Below, in pieces: positions 34,995 through 44,092 of a DNA stretch of 64,000 nt. The stretch is from Costertonia aggregata. GTDB taxonomy: Bacteria; Bacteroidota; Bacteroidia; Flavobacteriales; Flavobacteriaceae. Every line of letters starts with the position of its first letter. The first letter of the stretch is position 1. Where the stretch lies: assembly GCF_013402795.1 (NCBI RefSeq), contig NZ_CP058595.1, positions 1,337,501 to 1,401,500 of the forward strand, written 5' to 3'. A program made the translations under genes and the position numbers. The notes beneath the pieces were generated by a model. It did not search any database. It was not told the DNA's origin and was given only the letters and a program-made list of their open reading frames with translations.

Positions 34995-35486
34995 TTACTT
35001 GAAGGTTTTTAACGAGGAACGTAACATCCACGCCATTTGCTCGTGCATTTGCATGATCGCTGTAATAAAGTCTGCTGTACCCTCGTCATTGTGGGCCTCG
35101 GCATTGTCACCGATATTTTTTCTTATGAATTTGATGATGCTTTCGTGGTCTTCCAACAATACTTTCATAAAACTGGCACTATCATTTTGCTCAGGTCCGT
35201 TTTCCTTTAGTTCAGATAGCTCCAAAAACTGCTGCATACTGCCTGGAGCATAAAATCCGAGCATACGTATACGCTCCGCTACCTCATCGATCGTGCTTTC
35301 CAATTTTCCGTACTCTTCCTCAAAAAACACGTGTTTGCTATGAAAATCGATTCCTTCGACATTCCAATGTGCATTGCGATATTTTGTATACAGTACATGT
35401 TCATCTGCCAATAATTGCTTCAGCATCTCTACCACTGCCTCCCTGTTGTCTTTTTTTATACCAATAGTTGCTTTCATTGTTTCCAT
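34995..35486 (-). CDS. dps: Dps-type ferritin (DNA protection during starvation)
   Basis: From ATG 35486 (the first three codons upstream would use TTG) the 163-residue protein has the Dps four-helix bundle. The intersubunit ferroxidase residues lie in YRNAHWNVEGIDFHSKHVFFEEEY and STIDEVAERIRMLG, then DHESIIKFIRK. Dps oligomers store iron and shield DNA from peroxide. A TTTGCGTTGAT element lies 54 nt upstream, and TATATTTG fits a -7 box. Ends in a terminator. Confidence 0.93.
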   Translation of the reverse strand: METMKATIGIKKDNREAVVEMLKQLLADEHVLYTKYRNAHWNVEGIDFHSKHVFFEEEYGKLESTIDEVAERIRMLGFYAPGSMQQFLELSELKENGPEQNDSASFMKVLLEDHESIIKFIRKNIGDNAEAHNDEGTADFITAIMQMHEQMAWMLRSSLKTFK

Positions 35487-35540
35487 TTTTTTCAATTTTA
35501 TTCTTTATTCCCTCAAATATAACACGCTTCGACAGAGTGG

Positions 35541-35551
35541 ATCAACGCAAA
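35541..35551 (-). promoter_or_regulatory. TTTGCGTTGAT element upstream of dps
   Basis: A near copy (two mismatches) of the 11-mer before the YtxH operon and the peroxiredoxin-like gene, located 54 nt before the dps start. Confidence 0.35.
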
Positions 35552-35669
35552 AAAAAGTTTGCTTACCACAAAAGAAATCTTGACGTAATCGATTAAAATC
35601 ATCTTCCAAAAAAATAAAAAACTCGCTTGCAAAGGGCGTTTAAATTATCTTAATAATAAATCAAAAAAA

Positions 35670-36488
35670 ATGCAAAAACCCAATAAAAGATTACAAGGTC
35701 AATCCTGCATCGTCACAGGCTCAAGCAATGGTATAGGGTCGGCGATAGCGAAGGCCATTGCCCAGGAAGGTGCCAATGTAACGGTCAACTACCACAGTGA
35801 TAAAGAAGGTGCCGAAGAGACTGCCGATTGGATTTCGAAAAACTCAATTTGTGGCGACCCTTTGGTCATCAAATGTGACGTGAGCAATGAGGATGAAGTT
35901 GCTGAACTGTTCAATAAAACCATAGCCGAATTTGGCACGGTCGATATAAGTGTGGGCAATGCAGGAATGCAAAAAGATTACCCTTTGCACGAAATGTCAT
36001 TGGCGGATTGGCAACAAGTGATAGATGTGAATCTTACAGGACAGTTTCTCGTGGCAAAAGCAGCGATAAAAGAATTTATGCGACGGGGCATGCGTGAAAA
36101 AGTATCCAATTCTCTAGGGAAAATAATTCATGTGAGCAGTGTTCACGAAATCATACCATGGGCCGGTCATGCCAATTATGCTAGCTCAAAGGGTGGACTT
36201 ACTATGCTGATGCAGAGTATTTGCCAAGAATATGCCCCAAAAAAAATACGGTGCAACAGTATTGCGCCAGGCGCCATTAAAACAGATATCAATAAAGATG
36301 TTTGGAGTACCGAAGAAGGCAGAGAAAAAATGCTAAAGTTAATCCCTTACGGAAAAATAGGGGAACCTGATGAAATTGGAAGTGTGGCCAGTTGGTTGGC
36401 ATCCGATGAATCGGAGTATGTGAACGGTACCACAATTTTTGTGGATGGGGGTATGACCTGTTATCCTGGGTTTACCCAAAATGGATAA
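35670..36488 (+). CDS. Short-chain dehydrogenase/reductase (glucose 1-dehydrogenase-like)
   Basis: The 272-residue SDR has the cofactor loop VTGSSNGIGSAIA, NAGMQKD, the catalytic Ser in HVSSVHE, YASSKGG (Tyr/Lys), and the C-terminal NGTTIFVDGGM. This layout fits the glucose 1-dehydrogenase group, NAD(P)-linked; the true substrate is uncertain. It is followed 64 nt downstream by a second SDR and an old yellow enzyme, all forward, so a small redox operon is likely. Confidence 0.88.
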   Translation: MQKPNKRLQGQSCIVTGSSNGIGSAIAKAIAQEGANVTVNYHSDKEGAEETADWISKNSICGDPLVIKCDVSNEDEVAELFNKTIAEFGTVDISVGNAGMQKDYPLHEMSLADWQQVIDVNLTGQFLVAKAAIKEFMRRGMREKVSNSLGKIIHVSSVHEIIPWAGHANYASSKGGLTMLMQSICQEYAPKKIRCNSIAPGAIKTDINKDVWSTEEGREKMLKLIPYGKIGEPDEIGSVASWLASDESEYVNGTTIFVDGGMTCYPGFTQNG

Positions 36489-36552
36489 ATCATACACTAG
36501 GTAATTACAAAGAAAAACTCTTCTTAAAAGGGAGAATTAAAACGGGTTTATT

Positions 36553-37371
36553 ATGGATTTGAAAATAAAAGGAAAAACAGCATTGATTACGGGCGCAGAT
36601 TCGGGCCTTGGTATAGAAACCGCAAAATTCTTGGTTCGGGAAGGCGTTAACGTAGTTTTGTCCGATAAAAAGTATGGCAAAGATTTGCAACAGGCCATGA
36701 AACAGGTCGAAAAAAATTGTGAAAAAGGAGCTAAAACAATGGCCATAGCAGCAGACATATCCAAAAATGATGAGGTATTACATTTGGCCGATACTGTAGA
36801 AAAAGAATTTGCAGGGGCACATATTGTATTTCATTCCGCAGGAGCGAGAGGAGCTGCAGGCGATTTTTTGAACCTAACAGACGATGATTGGATGAAAACT
36901 ATAGAAATTGATTTAATGGGAGCTGTTCGCATTGCTAGGGCATTCATCCCCCAAATGCAAAATCTTGGGTGGGGACGAATGATTTTGGTAGCGTCAGAAA
37001 ATGCACTTCAACCCTATGAAGAAGAAAGCCCGTATAATGCATGTAAGGCTGGTATCGTTAATCTTTCAAAATGTTTATCACGCGCTTACTCTAAAGAAAA
37101 CATTTTGTTCAACTGTATCTCTCCGGCCTATATTGAGACACCCATGACAGATGCTATGATGAAAGAGTTGGCAAACGAAAAAAATGTATCAGAGGAAGAA
37201 GCGGTACAATGGTTCGTTGAAAACAAGAGGCCACATATTGCAATGCAAAGACGTGGCAAACCAGAAGAGGTCGCATCTGTGGTTGCATTCCTATGTTCGG
37301 AACATGCAAGTTATATTAACGGGAGTAATGTTCGAATTGATGGGGGAGCGGTTGAATCTGCGTTTGGTTGA
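36553..37371 (+). CDS. Short-chain dehydrogenase/reductase
   Basis: The 272-residue SDR has ITGADSGLGIETA, SAGARG in place of NNAG, the catalytic Ser of LVASENA, YNACKAG (Tyr/Lys) and INGSNVRIDGG. The insertion near NEKNVSEEEAVQWFVENKRPHIAMQRRGKP is typical of SDRs with a longer substrate loop. Substrate unknown. It lies between the other SDR and the old yellow enzyme. Confidence 0.85.
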   Translation: MDLKIKGKTALITGADSGLGIETAKFLVREGVNVVLSDKKYGKDLQQAMKQVEKNCEKGAKTMAIAADISKNDEVLHLADTVEKEFAGAHIVFHSAGARGAAGDFLNLTDDDWMKTIEIDLMGAVRIARAFIPQMQNLGWGRMILVASENALQPYEEESPYNACKAGIVNLSKCLSRAYSKENILFNCISPAYIETPMTDAMMKELANEKNVSEEEAVQWFVENKRPHIAMQRRGKPEEVASVVAFLCSEHASYINGSNVRIDGGAVESAFG

Positions 37372-37432
37372 TATAGGGTCATCCCACAATCTATCTATTT
37401 GAGTAAACTTTTAAACATTACAAAACATAATT

Positions 37433-38551
37433 ATGAGCAAAGAACAAAACTTACTAAAATCATTTAATTTGGGTAATTTAGAATTGCCGAACAGGGTCGT
37501 TATGGCACCCATGACCCGTAGTCGGGCCAATAACGAGTTCAGTAGGCCCACGGCGGATCTTCACGGAGTGTATTACACACAAAGAGCATCTGCCGGATTG
37601 ATCATTACCGAAGGTTCACAAATTTCCAAACAAGCCGTGGGCTATATCAACACTGCAGGCATACATTCCAAAGAACAAGTTGAAGGATGGAAGATAGTTA
37701 CCGAAAAAGTACATAGCGCTGGTGGGCGTATTTTTATTCAATTGTGGCATGTGGGACGCATTTCCCATCCCGATTTTCATGAGGGCGACCTCCCTTTGGC
37801 ACCTTCGGCACTTAATCCTGACGCTGAAGTGTTCACTCCAGAAGGTAAAAAGAAAACCGTAACGCCAAAAGCCATGTCAAAAGACGAGATAAGGGGTACC
37901 ATCCAAGATTTTGTCAAAGCTGCAGAAAATGCAATCGAGGCTGGTTTTGATGGCATTGAAATCCATTCTTCCAATGGATATTTACTGCATCAATTTTTCA
38001 GTAGTACCTCCAACATCCGTACCGATGAATACGGTGGCAGCCATGAGAATAAAGCGCGTATCCTATTTGAGATAATTGATGAAATTAAAAAAGTAATGCC
38101 CGAAAATAGAATTGGTGTACGTTTGAACCCCTCGTTGAACGGTATATTTGGTATGACCTTGGACGAGGATAGCTTACCGACCTTTGATTATATCATAAAG
38201 CGTTTAAACCAGTATGATTTAGCCTATCTACATCTTTCAGAGCCTTTCAATGATGTATCCGATATTGAATATGCTGAAACCGAAATAGCCAAAAGGTATC
38301 GCCCTATGTACAATGGTACCTTAATGATAAATGCCGGATTTGATCAAGAAAAGGGTAATGCCGTTATTGAGCGCGGGGATGCCGATTTGGTTTCTTTTGG
38401 TAAATTGTATGTTTCCAATCCTGATTTGGTAGAACGCTTTGCACAAAATATACCTGTGAGTCACTGGGACGAGGATACGTTTTATACGACCGGCAAGGAA
38501 GGTTATACTGATTATGAGGCAAAAGCACGGGATTATGTAGTAAACGAATAA
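37433..38551 (+). CDS. Alkene reductase, old yellow enzyme family
   Basis: The 372-residue FMN enzyme has APMTRSRAN at the N-terminus, IQLWHVGR, EIHSSNGYLLHQF (HxxN FMN/substrate pair), and NIRTDEYGGS. It reduces activated C=C bonds of unsaturated carbonyls or nitro-esters with NAD(P)H. It is the third gene of the forward redox group with the two SDRs and would fit detoxification of unsaturated aldehydes and ketones. A hairpin follows. Confidence 0.93.
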   Translation: MSKEQNLLKSFNLGNLELPNRVVMAPMTRSRANNEFSRPTADLHGVYYTQRASAGLIITEGSQISKQAVGYINTAGIHSKEQVEGWKIVTEKVHSAGGRIFIQLWHVGRISHPDFHEGDLPLAPSALNPDAEVFTPEGKKKTVTPKAMSKDEIRGTIQDFVKAAENAIEAGFDGIEIHSSNGYLLHQFFSSTSNIRTDEYGGSHENKARILFEIIDEIKKVMPENRIGVRLNPSLNGIFGMTLDEDSLPTFDYIIKRLNQYDLAYLHLSEPFNDVSDIEYAETEIAKRYRPMYNGTLMINAGFDQEKGNAVIERGDADLVSFGKLYVSNPDLVERFAQNIPVSHWDEDTFYTTGKEGYTDYEAKARDYVVNE

Positions 38552-38618
38552 GTTACGTTAAGATGATAAGAAAGCGTAAAAAAAATGTTTAAAGTTACGC
38601 TTATACTATTCGTTCGAG

Positions 38619-38660
38619 TGGGGTCAATTATATGAATTCATGTACTTGACCCCATTTTTT
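38619..38660. terminator. Shared terminator between the redox operon and DUF748-like genes
   Basis: Stem TGGGGTCAA (38619-38627) with TTGACCCCA (38646-38654) followed by a T-run; the loop holds a TGAATTCA palindrome. Confidence 0.75.
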
Positions 38661-38682
38661 GGCAAACGCCAATTTTATAAAA

Positions 38683-39783
38683 CTAATTCTTTTTTTGTTT
38701 TTCATTTGCTTTCTCTGCATCCTCAAAATTCACATCGTTGTCGACAACACCTTTAAAAGCTTTTACCCAACCGTTTTTGAATATGTTCCAAATGGTGGGC
38801 CACACTTTGGTTTTGACTTGGTTCAAATCTCCTTCAATGGGAACCTTGGTGGCAAGTGTGTTGTTCCCTTTGTTTTTTAAGATAAATTTGAAAAAACCAA
38901 CAAAACCTTCCCACAGGGTATTCAAAAAATTATCCTGCTCCGCATTGAGCAATTTTGAATCTTTTAATAATGGTTTTACGTAACCCGTCAAAAAACCATC
39001 TGCAATGGCTATCTCACTAAAAATATTAAAGTTGCCCTCGGCGAAATCAATACCCGCATAGTGATTGGTAAAATCGTTAAGAGCTTTTGCCGAGGCATTT
39101 TTCAACGAGAAGGAAACGTCCATATCGGGAATTTGCTTTACCAAATCCATCTTTCCGTCAAGTTTAAAGTTTCCCTGTCCTATTGATATAGCGGTTGCAT
39201 GAATTTCCGAAGGGAGCTCACGTTCGGTACGCACTACATTTCTTAGATTGGTCGCGTTCAACTGGATTTGATTTAAGTTTAAATCAATGTTGGGTTCAGC
39301 GGTAAGTTGTACAAACGCCGCTTTACCGTCAATGATTTTTAGATTATTGATATCTATGGGCACTAGATCGGTCAAGGCTTTTGTCCAGTCATCAAAATCT
39401 GGGTCGGCAGCCTCATTTTCTTGCTGATCTTCGAACACATATATAAATTGTGGACGGGTCATTACGATTTCACTAACTATCTTACCGTTGGCCAATGCTC
39501 CCCATTCAATAGAAATATCGGTTTTTTCCAAATTAAGGAACGGTACTTTGGAATTGGCATCTACTTTGTTCAAGTATAGGCCATCAATAACATATGCGCC
39601 ACGAAGCAATGAAATATCTATATCCGAAACTTGCCCATAGTACCCTGGAATATCTGCCAAAACACCGTTCACATATTTTTTTACCATAAACGGTAAAAGC
39701 AGTCGCAACACTATTAAAACCGCAATAATCGTAATTGGAACGATATATCTTTTTTTTCGAAACTTTTTTCTTTGCTGTCCCAT
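38683..39783 (-). CDS. DUF748/AsmA-like envelope protein
   Basis: The 366-residue protein has a basic N-terminus and a single membrane helix (about 12-32, YIVPITIIAVLIVLRLLLPF). Repeated beta-strand periplasmic repeats follow (GYYGQVSDIDISLLRGAYVIDGLYLNK, LEKTDISIEWGALANGKIVSEIVMTRPQ). This fits the DUF748/AsmA-like group thought to form lipid-bridging structures in the envelope. It follows its larger paralogue by 4 nt, showing co-transcription. Confidence 0.8.
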   Translation of the reverse strand: MGQQRKKFRKKRYIVPITIIAVLIVLRLLLPFMVKKYVNGVLADIPGYYGQVSDIDISLLRGAYVIDGLYLNKVDANSKVPFLNLEKTDISIEWGALANGKIVSEIVMTRPQFIYVFEDQQENEAADPDFDDWTKALTDLVPIDINNLKIIDGKAAFVQLTAEPNIDLNLNQIQLNATNLRNVVRTERELPSEIHATAISIGQGNFKLDGKMDLVKQIPDMDVSFSLKNASAKALNDFTNHYAGIDFAEGNFNIFSEIAIADGFLTGYVKPLLKDSKLLNAEQDNFLNTLWEGFVGFFKFILKNKGNNTLATKVPIEGDLNQVKTKVWPTIWNIFKNGWVKAFKGVVDNDVNFEDAEKANEKQKKN

Positions 39784-39787
39784 ACTT

Positions 39788-41269
39788 TTAATCTTCTTTT
39801 TTCCCGTTTCCCAGAACCGTATTTTTTAACCCGTCTTTCGTATTCAACCATAGGTAGTTGAAAAAAGATTTCGTAGGCACCCTTTCTACCTCTATTTTAC
39901 CGTATCTGTATCCATCGGAATCGGTCTTGGAACCGTCGTTGGTAAATAGATTCACAATGGCGGTCAGGGTTTTATTGATTCCCAACCGATCTTTGTCCAA
40001 AACCGTAAATTTGAAATTTTGATACTTCATTTTCATATCGCCGGTAGATTTATGGCCGTTACCGCTTATTGTAAAGTACATTTCCTTGATAAGGCCTTGG
40101 GCCCTTACGTTCGCATTTGATTCGAGAAAAGGGTTGATCAAGGAACCTTCTAGATTTTTTAAGGTTGAAGATGCTAAAAAAGTATCATTTTGATTCTTTA
40201 CTTGAAAACTAAAATCGAGTGTTATCGGGGCCTTCCCCATAAGTGCTGCTCTCGCATTTACTTCTGTTCTTTGTGTATTGGTATTGGAGAGGTTATTAAT
40301 TGTAGCATCCAAACTTTTAAACGAGATGGAAACGGGTTCTACGGCTTTATCCGTTTTTTCGGCATAAGAGACTTGTCCATCTTCCAAAACAACGGTTTTA
40401 ATGTCCAGTTTTATGGGAAGCTGGTTCAACATGGTGTCGTACAAGGGTTTTTTAACGGTATTGTCAGTAACCAATTTATCCCTGTAAAGTGCTAGCCGGG
40501 GATTTAGAAACGTAACGTTATCCGCTGAAAATTTGAGGCTGTCATTCACCAAGGTCATGCCCATATTTTTCCCACTACTGTTCGGGATGGTAAGCTGTAT
40601 GTGGTCACGTTCGTACTGTATTTTTTTTGAAAGTTGTGATTTACCGTATTTTGACATGATGGAAATCGATGTTGTTCGTAAATCCCCGTTCCTTAAAAAA
40701 AGTGAATCTATACTCAATACCTCGAAAGGACTTATCGCCACATGCAGTTTGCCTAACGATAAATCAACAGTTTTATAAGTGAAGGGTATCTTTTGTTGCA
40801 AGGTTGAAGAATCGGCCATGAACGACCGCAACTCCAAAGCAATATCTGACATAGCGAGTTTAATGTCGCTGGAGTTTTGGTCGTAAATTTCCAAATCTCC
40901 CCGTTCAATGCACACCCTATTCGCTTTAAAGGTGTTTTCGCTAAGCAATTTCCGGTAATCCAGACCTTGTATGGTAAATTTATCAAGATCAAGTGTACCT
41001 TTGGTTTTGAAATTATCGTTCTTTAAAAATCCAACATTTACCTCATGCAAAACTACGTTACCTGAAAAAAGATTTAGGTCAATAGCACTATACGCAAGTT
41101 CAACACTATTGGGTAACCGTTCCAAAACAAGTTGTGACAACTTATGTTTTGCGTATACATGAACGGCCCAAATACTTAACCCCAAAACAACAACAACCCC
41201 GAACATGATTCGGGGCAGTTTACTTTTTATGTTATGCGCCTTATTTATATTTTTAGGGGGTATCCTCAT
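39788..41269 (-). CDS. AsmA/DUF748-like envelope protein, 493 residues
   Basis: An N-terminal membrane helix (about 18-40) is followed by AsmA-like repeats: ELAYSAIDLNLFSGNVVLHEVNVG, FKANRVCIERGDLEIYD and SFKSLDATINNLSN. It is probably anchored in the inner membrane and extends into the periplasm. Its start overlaps the upstream ArsC-like gene by 17 nt. With the following gene it makes a two-paralogue unit. Confidence 0.75.
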   Translation of the reverse strand: MRIPPKNINKAHNIKSKLPRIMFGVVVVLGLSIWAVHVYAKHKLSQLVLERLPNSVELAYSAIDLNLFSGNVVLHEVNVGFLKNDNFKTKGTLDLDKFTIQGLDYRKLLSENTFKANRVCIERGDLEIYDQNSSDIKLAMSDIALELRSFMADSSTLQQKIPFTYKTVDLSLGKLHVAISPFEVLSIDSLFLRNGDLRTTSISIMSKYGKSQLSKKIQYERDHIQLTIPNSSGKNMGMTLVNDSLKFSADNVTFLNPRLALYRDKLVTDNTVKKPLYDTMLNQLPIKLDIKTVVLEDGQVSYAEKTDKAVEPVSISFKSLDATINNLSNTNTQRTEVNARAALMGKAPITLDFSFQVKNQNDTFLASSTLKNLEGSLINPFLESNANVRAQGLIKEMYFTISGNGHKSTGDMKMKYQNFKFTVLDKDRLGINKTLTAIVNLFTNDGSKTDSDGYRYGKIEVERVPTKSFFNYLWLNTKDGLKNTVLGNGKKED

Positions 41270-41693
41270 CGGTAAATTGTTTATCCAAGGGCTTTTTTTC
41301 CAAACCTGCGCTATCTGGTTCTATGTATTTTTTGAATTCGGCCGCACTTTGTACCTGTATATATTTTTTACCATTGATTATAACGGGGTATTTGAGCAAG
41401 TGCGGTTCATTTTCCAAAATTTTCAGCCAGTCATGTTCTTCCATTTTCGGTGCTTCCTTTCCGTATGTATCAATAAAATCAGGGTGGTCCGTATCGATTA
41501 AATCAGAAATAGATTGTCCTAGACCATTTGCCAGTTCGGCCCATTGCGTACCGGTAACATTTGTTTTTGAAATATCTACTGCATGTAATTTTTTCTTTGA
41601 TGCATTGGCGTAGGCATGTGCCTGCTCTCCTATTGTAGTACCCGAATGATAATAAATCGTAAGTTTTCTTTTATCTTTTGAAATCACGCCCAT
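41253..41693 (-). CDS. ArsC/Spx-fold protein without the catalytic Cys
   Basis: The 146-residue protein shows the ArsC thioredoxin-like order: TIYYHSGTTIGEQAHAYANA at the place where ArsC has the Cys loop, DISKTNVTGTQWAELANGLG, and the strand LLKYPVIINGKKYIQV. There is no Cys in the whole protein, so arsenate reduction by the usual thiol mechanism is excluded. A structural or regulatory role is more likely. First gene of a three-gene unit with the two AsmA-like genes. Confidence 0.72.
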   Translation of the reverse strand: MGVISKDKRKLTIYYHSGTTIGEQAHAYANASKKKLHAVDISKTNVTGTQWAELANGLGQSISDLIDTDHPDFIDTYGKEAPKMEEHDWLKILENEPHLLKYPVIINGKKYIQVQSAAEFKKYIEPDSAGLEKKPLDKQFTDEDTP

Positions 41694-41830
41694 AATTTTT
41701 AGTTATCCCCAAATATATTGTTAACTTATTCGTGTGCTTAGCGTAATCCAATTCTTTTCTATCCCAAACGGACGGCTTTCAATACCACATAAAGGCGATT
41801 GCCTATATTGACGAAACAAACAAGCTGAAA

Positions 41831-43252
41831 ATGAATACTTTTTTATGGGTACTGTACGGTGGGGTGACCCTTTGGAGCATCATCAGTATTATATTGCACG
41901 GTAGCCGGCCCACAAAATCGTTAAGTTGGTTATTGGCCGTGCTCTTACTGCCCTTTGCAGGGCCATTATTGTATTATTTGTTTGGTGTAAACCGTAGAAA
42001 ATTCAAATTTTTCAGGCTGCGCCAAACTGAAAAGCGCAAACTCTTTGATGAAAAATATAAAGACCTTCATGAGCTGGACAACAAAGTGGATTTTGATTCC
42101 AAAAAAAAGGAAAAACTATCGAAACTTATCGAAAACAGTACGTTATTGGCCCCTTATGGTGGCAATAAGACGACAGTCTTAAATGGTGGAGAGGAAACTT
42201 TTGAAAGTATTTTTGAGGCACTGGAAAAGGCTGAACATTTTATCCACTTGCAATATTACATTTTCTCAGAAGGGGAACTCACGCAAAAGTTTTTTGAGAT
42301 TTTCGAAAAAAAAATAGCGCAGGGCGTAGAAGTGCGCCTTATCTATGATTCTTTTGGGAGCTTTTCCTTTAGAGGGAAGACCATTAAGCGTTTTCGAAAT
42401 ATAGGTGTCAAGGCCTTCCCCATGATGCCCATACGTTTTGGGAATCTACTTTTTACGCTCAACTATAGGAACCATAGAAAAATTATCGTTATTGACGGCA
42501 AAGTTGGGTTTACAGGTGGGGTGAACGTATCTGACAAATACATAAAACCTATCTCAGACCTCGGCATTTGGGAAGATTTGCATCTAAAATTGGAAGGCCC
42601 CGTGGTAAATAGCTTACACCGCATCTTCATCAAAGATTATCATTTTGCCGGCGATGAGGAGCTGTTGTTGAGCGAAAAATACGTTCCAAAAACTGAACCT
42701 CAGGGAAACCATATAACCCAAATCGTTGCTGCTGGACCAGATTCCAAACAACCTGCCATCATGCAACAGTACATAGGAATGATAAATGCCGCAGAAAAAT
42801 GCATTAGTATTGCGAACCCTTATTTTATACCTGGTAGGGCGGTTCTGCAAGCTCTTATGGTCGCCGCCTTGAGCGGTATTAAAGTCAACCTTTTGGTGCC
42901 AGAGGAGTCAGATTCCAAAATGGCAAAATTCAGCATGTTCTCTAGATTTGAACAACTTTTAGCGGTCGGGGTAAAAATATACCTTAGGCCCGATTTTTCG
43001 CATAGTAAAATGATTCAGATAGACAATGAAATAGCATCCGTTGGTTCGGGTAATTTTGACTATCGCAGCTTTGAGCATAACTTTGAGACCAATGCTTTGC
43101 TTTATGACACGGATTTAACACAACAAATTCAAAATGAATTCGATAGTATTTGTGGGGAATGCAAATCCCTTGATTATGAAACTTTTAAAAACAGACCTGT
43201 TGGGCAAAAATTGCTCGAAGGCTTGGCCAAGTTTTTTAGTCCATTATTGTAA
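41831..43252 (+). CDS. cls: Cardiolipin synthase (phospholipase D family)
   Basis: The 473-residue enzyme has two N-terminal membrane helices (about 4-22, 35-55) and two HKD motifs. H215-K217-D222 lie in NHRKIIVIDG and H391-K393-D398 in SHSKMIQIDN. It joins two phosphatidylglycerols to cardiolipin at the membrane. Its length is that of bacterial ClsA. It is monocistronic; a dispersed repeat follows after 29 nt. Confidence 0.95.
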   Translation: MNTFLWVLYGGVTLWSIISIILHGSRPTKSLSWLLAVLLLPFAGPLLYYLFGVNRRKFKFFRLRQTEKRKLFDEKYKDLHELDNKVDFDSKKKEKLSKLIENSTLLAPYGGNKTTVLNGGEETFESIFEALEKAEHFIHLQYYIFSEGELTQKFFEIFEKKIAQGVEVRLIYDSFGSFSFRGKTIKRFRNIGVKAFPMMPIRFGNLLFTLNYRNHRKIIVIDGKVGFTGGVNVSDKYIKPISDLGIWEDLHLKLEGPVVNSLHRIFIKDYHFAGDEELLLSEKYVPKTEPQGNHITQIVAAGPDSKQPAIMQQYIGMINAAEKCISIANPYFIPGRAVLQALMVAALSGIKVNLLVPEESDSKMAKFSMFSRFEQLLAVGVKIYLRPDFSHSKMIQIDNEIASVGSGNFDYRSFEHNFETNALLYDTDLTQQIQNEFDSICGECKSLDYETFKNRPVGQKLLEGLAKFFSPLL

Positions 43253-43281
43253 TCACCGTTGTGCATTTTAAAGAAAAGGTA

Positions 43282-43457
43282 TCAATATGTAGGTTCGAGT
43301 GATTTTCAGGAATGAAAAATCGTACTTTGGTTCAGCTCAGCTGAACTATCGAAAACAGTTTTTTGGTCAAAATTCTTATTCTAGATACAAATTCTTGTTC
43401 ATTTCAATCATAGGATTCACTCGAATTGACAGAATTTCATCAAAATACATAATGAGC
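43282..43457 (+). repeat. Dispersed repeat, copy 2 (partner at 8344-8516)
   Basis: It aligns to the other copy along its whole length. It contains a perfect 8-bp palindrome with a one-base loop, GTTCAGCTCAGCTGAAC, and the pair TTTTTTG (43359-43365) and TACAAAT (43386-43392) 20 nt apart. It ends with ATGAGC, which here opens only a 9-codon frame before the next gene's GTG start. A 60-codon frame across it is a by-product of the repeat. Confidence 0.8.
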
Positions 43458-43483
43458 TATAATCAAAAAAACAACGCATAACA

Positions 43484-44092
43484 GTGAAATTTTTAATATC
43501 CATAGTTTTCTTTATGAACGTACCATCTATTAACGCACAGCATAAAATACCCGAAATCATCAAAAAAGAGGCTTTAGCCGCTTTATCGCATTATCCCGAG
43601 CTTGAGAACACAAGAATAGAGTTCCGTTTCAAAAAAAACATCCGTAAATCCACTATGTTGGCGCAGCCCGTTTTTTGGAGCCTGTTCAAACCCCGAAAAA
43701 AAAGGAAATATCTGGTATTGTTGAGCAAAAAGTTCAAGATTTCAAATGAAGAATTTGAGACAACCGACGTTGACAGCGATATATTGATAGGATGGTTGGG
43801 CCATGAACTGGGCCATATCGCCGATTACAGCCATCGAAGCAGCTTAAACCTTATCTGGTTCGGTATTAAGTATACCTTCTCGGACAGTTACATCAAAGAA
43901 GCGGAGCGTGCGGCAGACTCATATGCCGTTGCCGCAGGTATGGACGACTACCTATTAAAAACAAAACGTTTTATCCTTGACCACGCAGAAATTGACGAAG
44001 CCTATAAAGATCGCATCAAAAAATATTATTTGTCCCCTGATGAAATAATGGCTTTAGTTGAAGAACGCGAAGCGGAAACTTTGGACTTTTAG
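43484..44092 (+). CDS. Exported zincin-like protein with HExxH motif
   Basis: GTG at 43484 gives a 202-residue protein with a signal peptide (KFLISIVFFMNVPSINAQ). The motif WLGHELGHIADY holds HExxH, and EAERAADSYAVAAGM gives a downstream Glu/Asp helix, as in M48-type or related zinc peptidases. No membrane helix follows. It is probably a periplasmic protease or a zinc-binding relative. It overlaps the convergent GH3-like gene by four bases at the stops. Confidence 0.75.
   Translation: MKFLISIVFFMNVPSINAQHKIPEIIKKEALAALSHYPELENTRIEFRFKKNIRKSTMLAQPVFWSLFKPRKKRKYLVLLSKKFKISNEEFETTDVDSDILIGWLGHELGHIADYSHRSSLNLIWFGIKYTFSDSYIKEAERAADSYAVAAGMDDYLLKTKRFILDHAEIDEAYKDRIKKYYLSPDEIMALVEEREAETLDF

Noticed and set aside
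43299-43481. 60-codon forward frame
   Set aside because: It is the translation of repeat copy 2, parallel to the false extension at copy 1.
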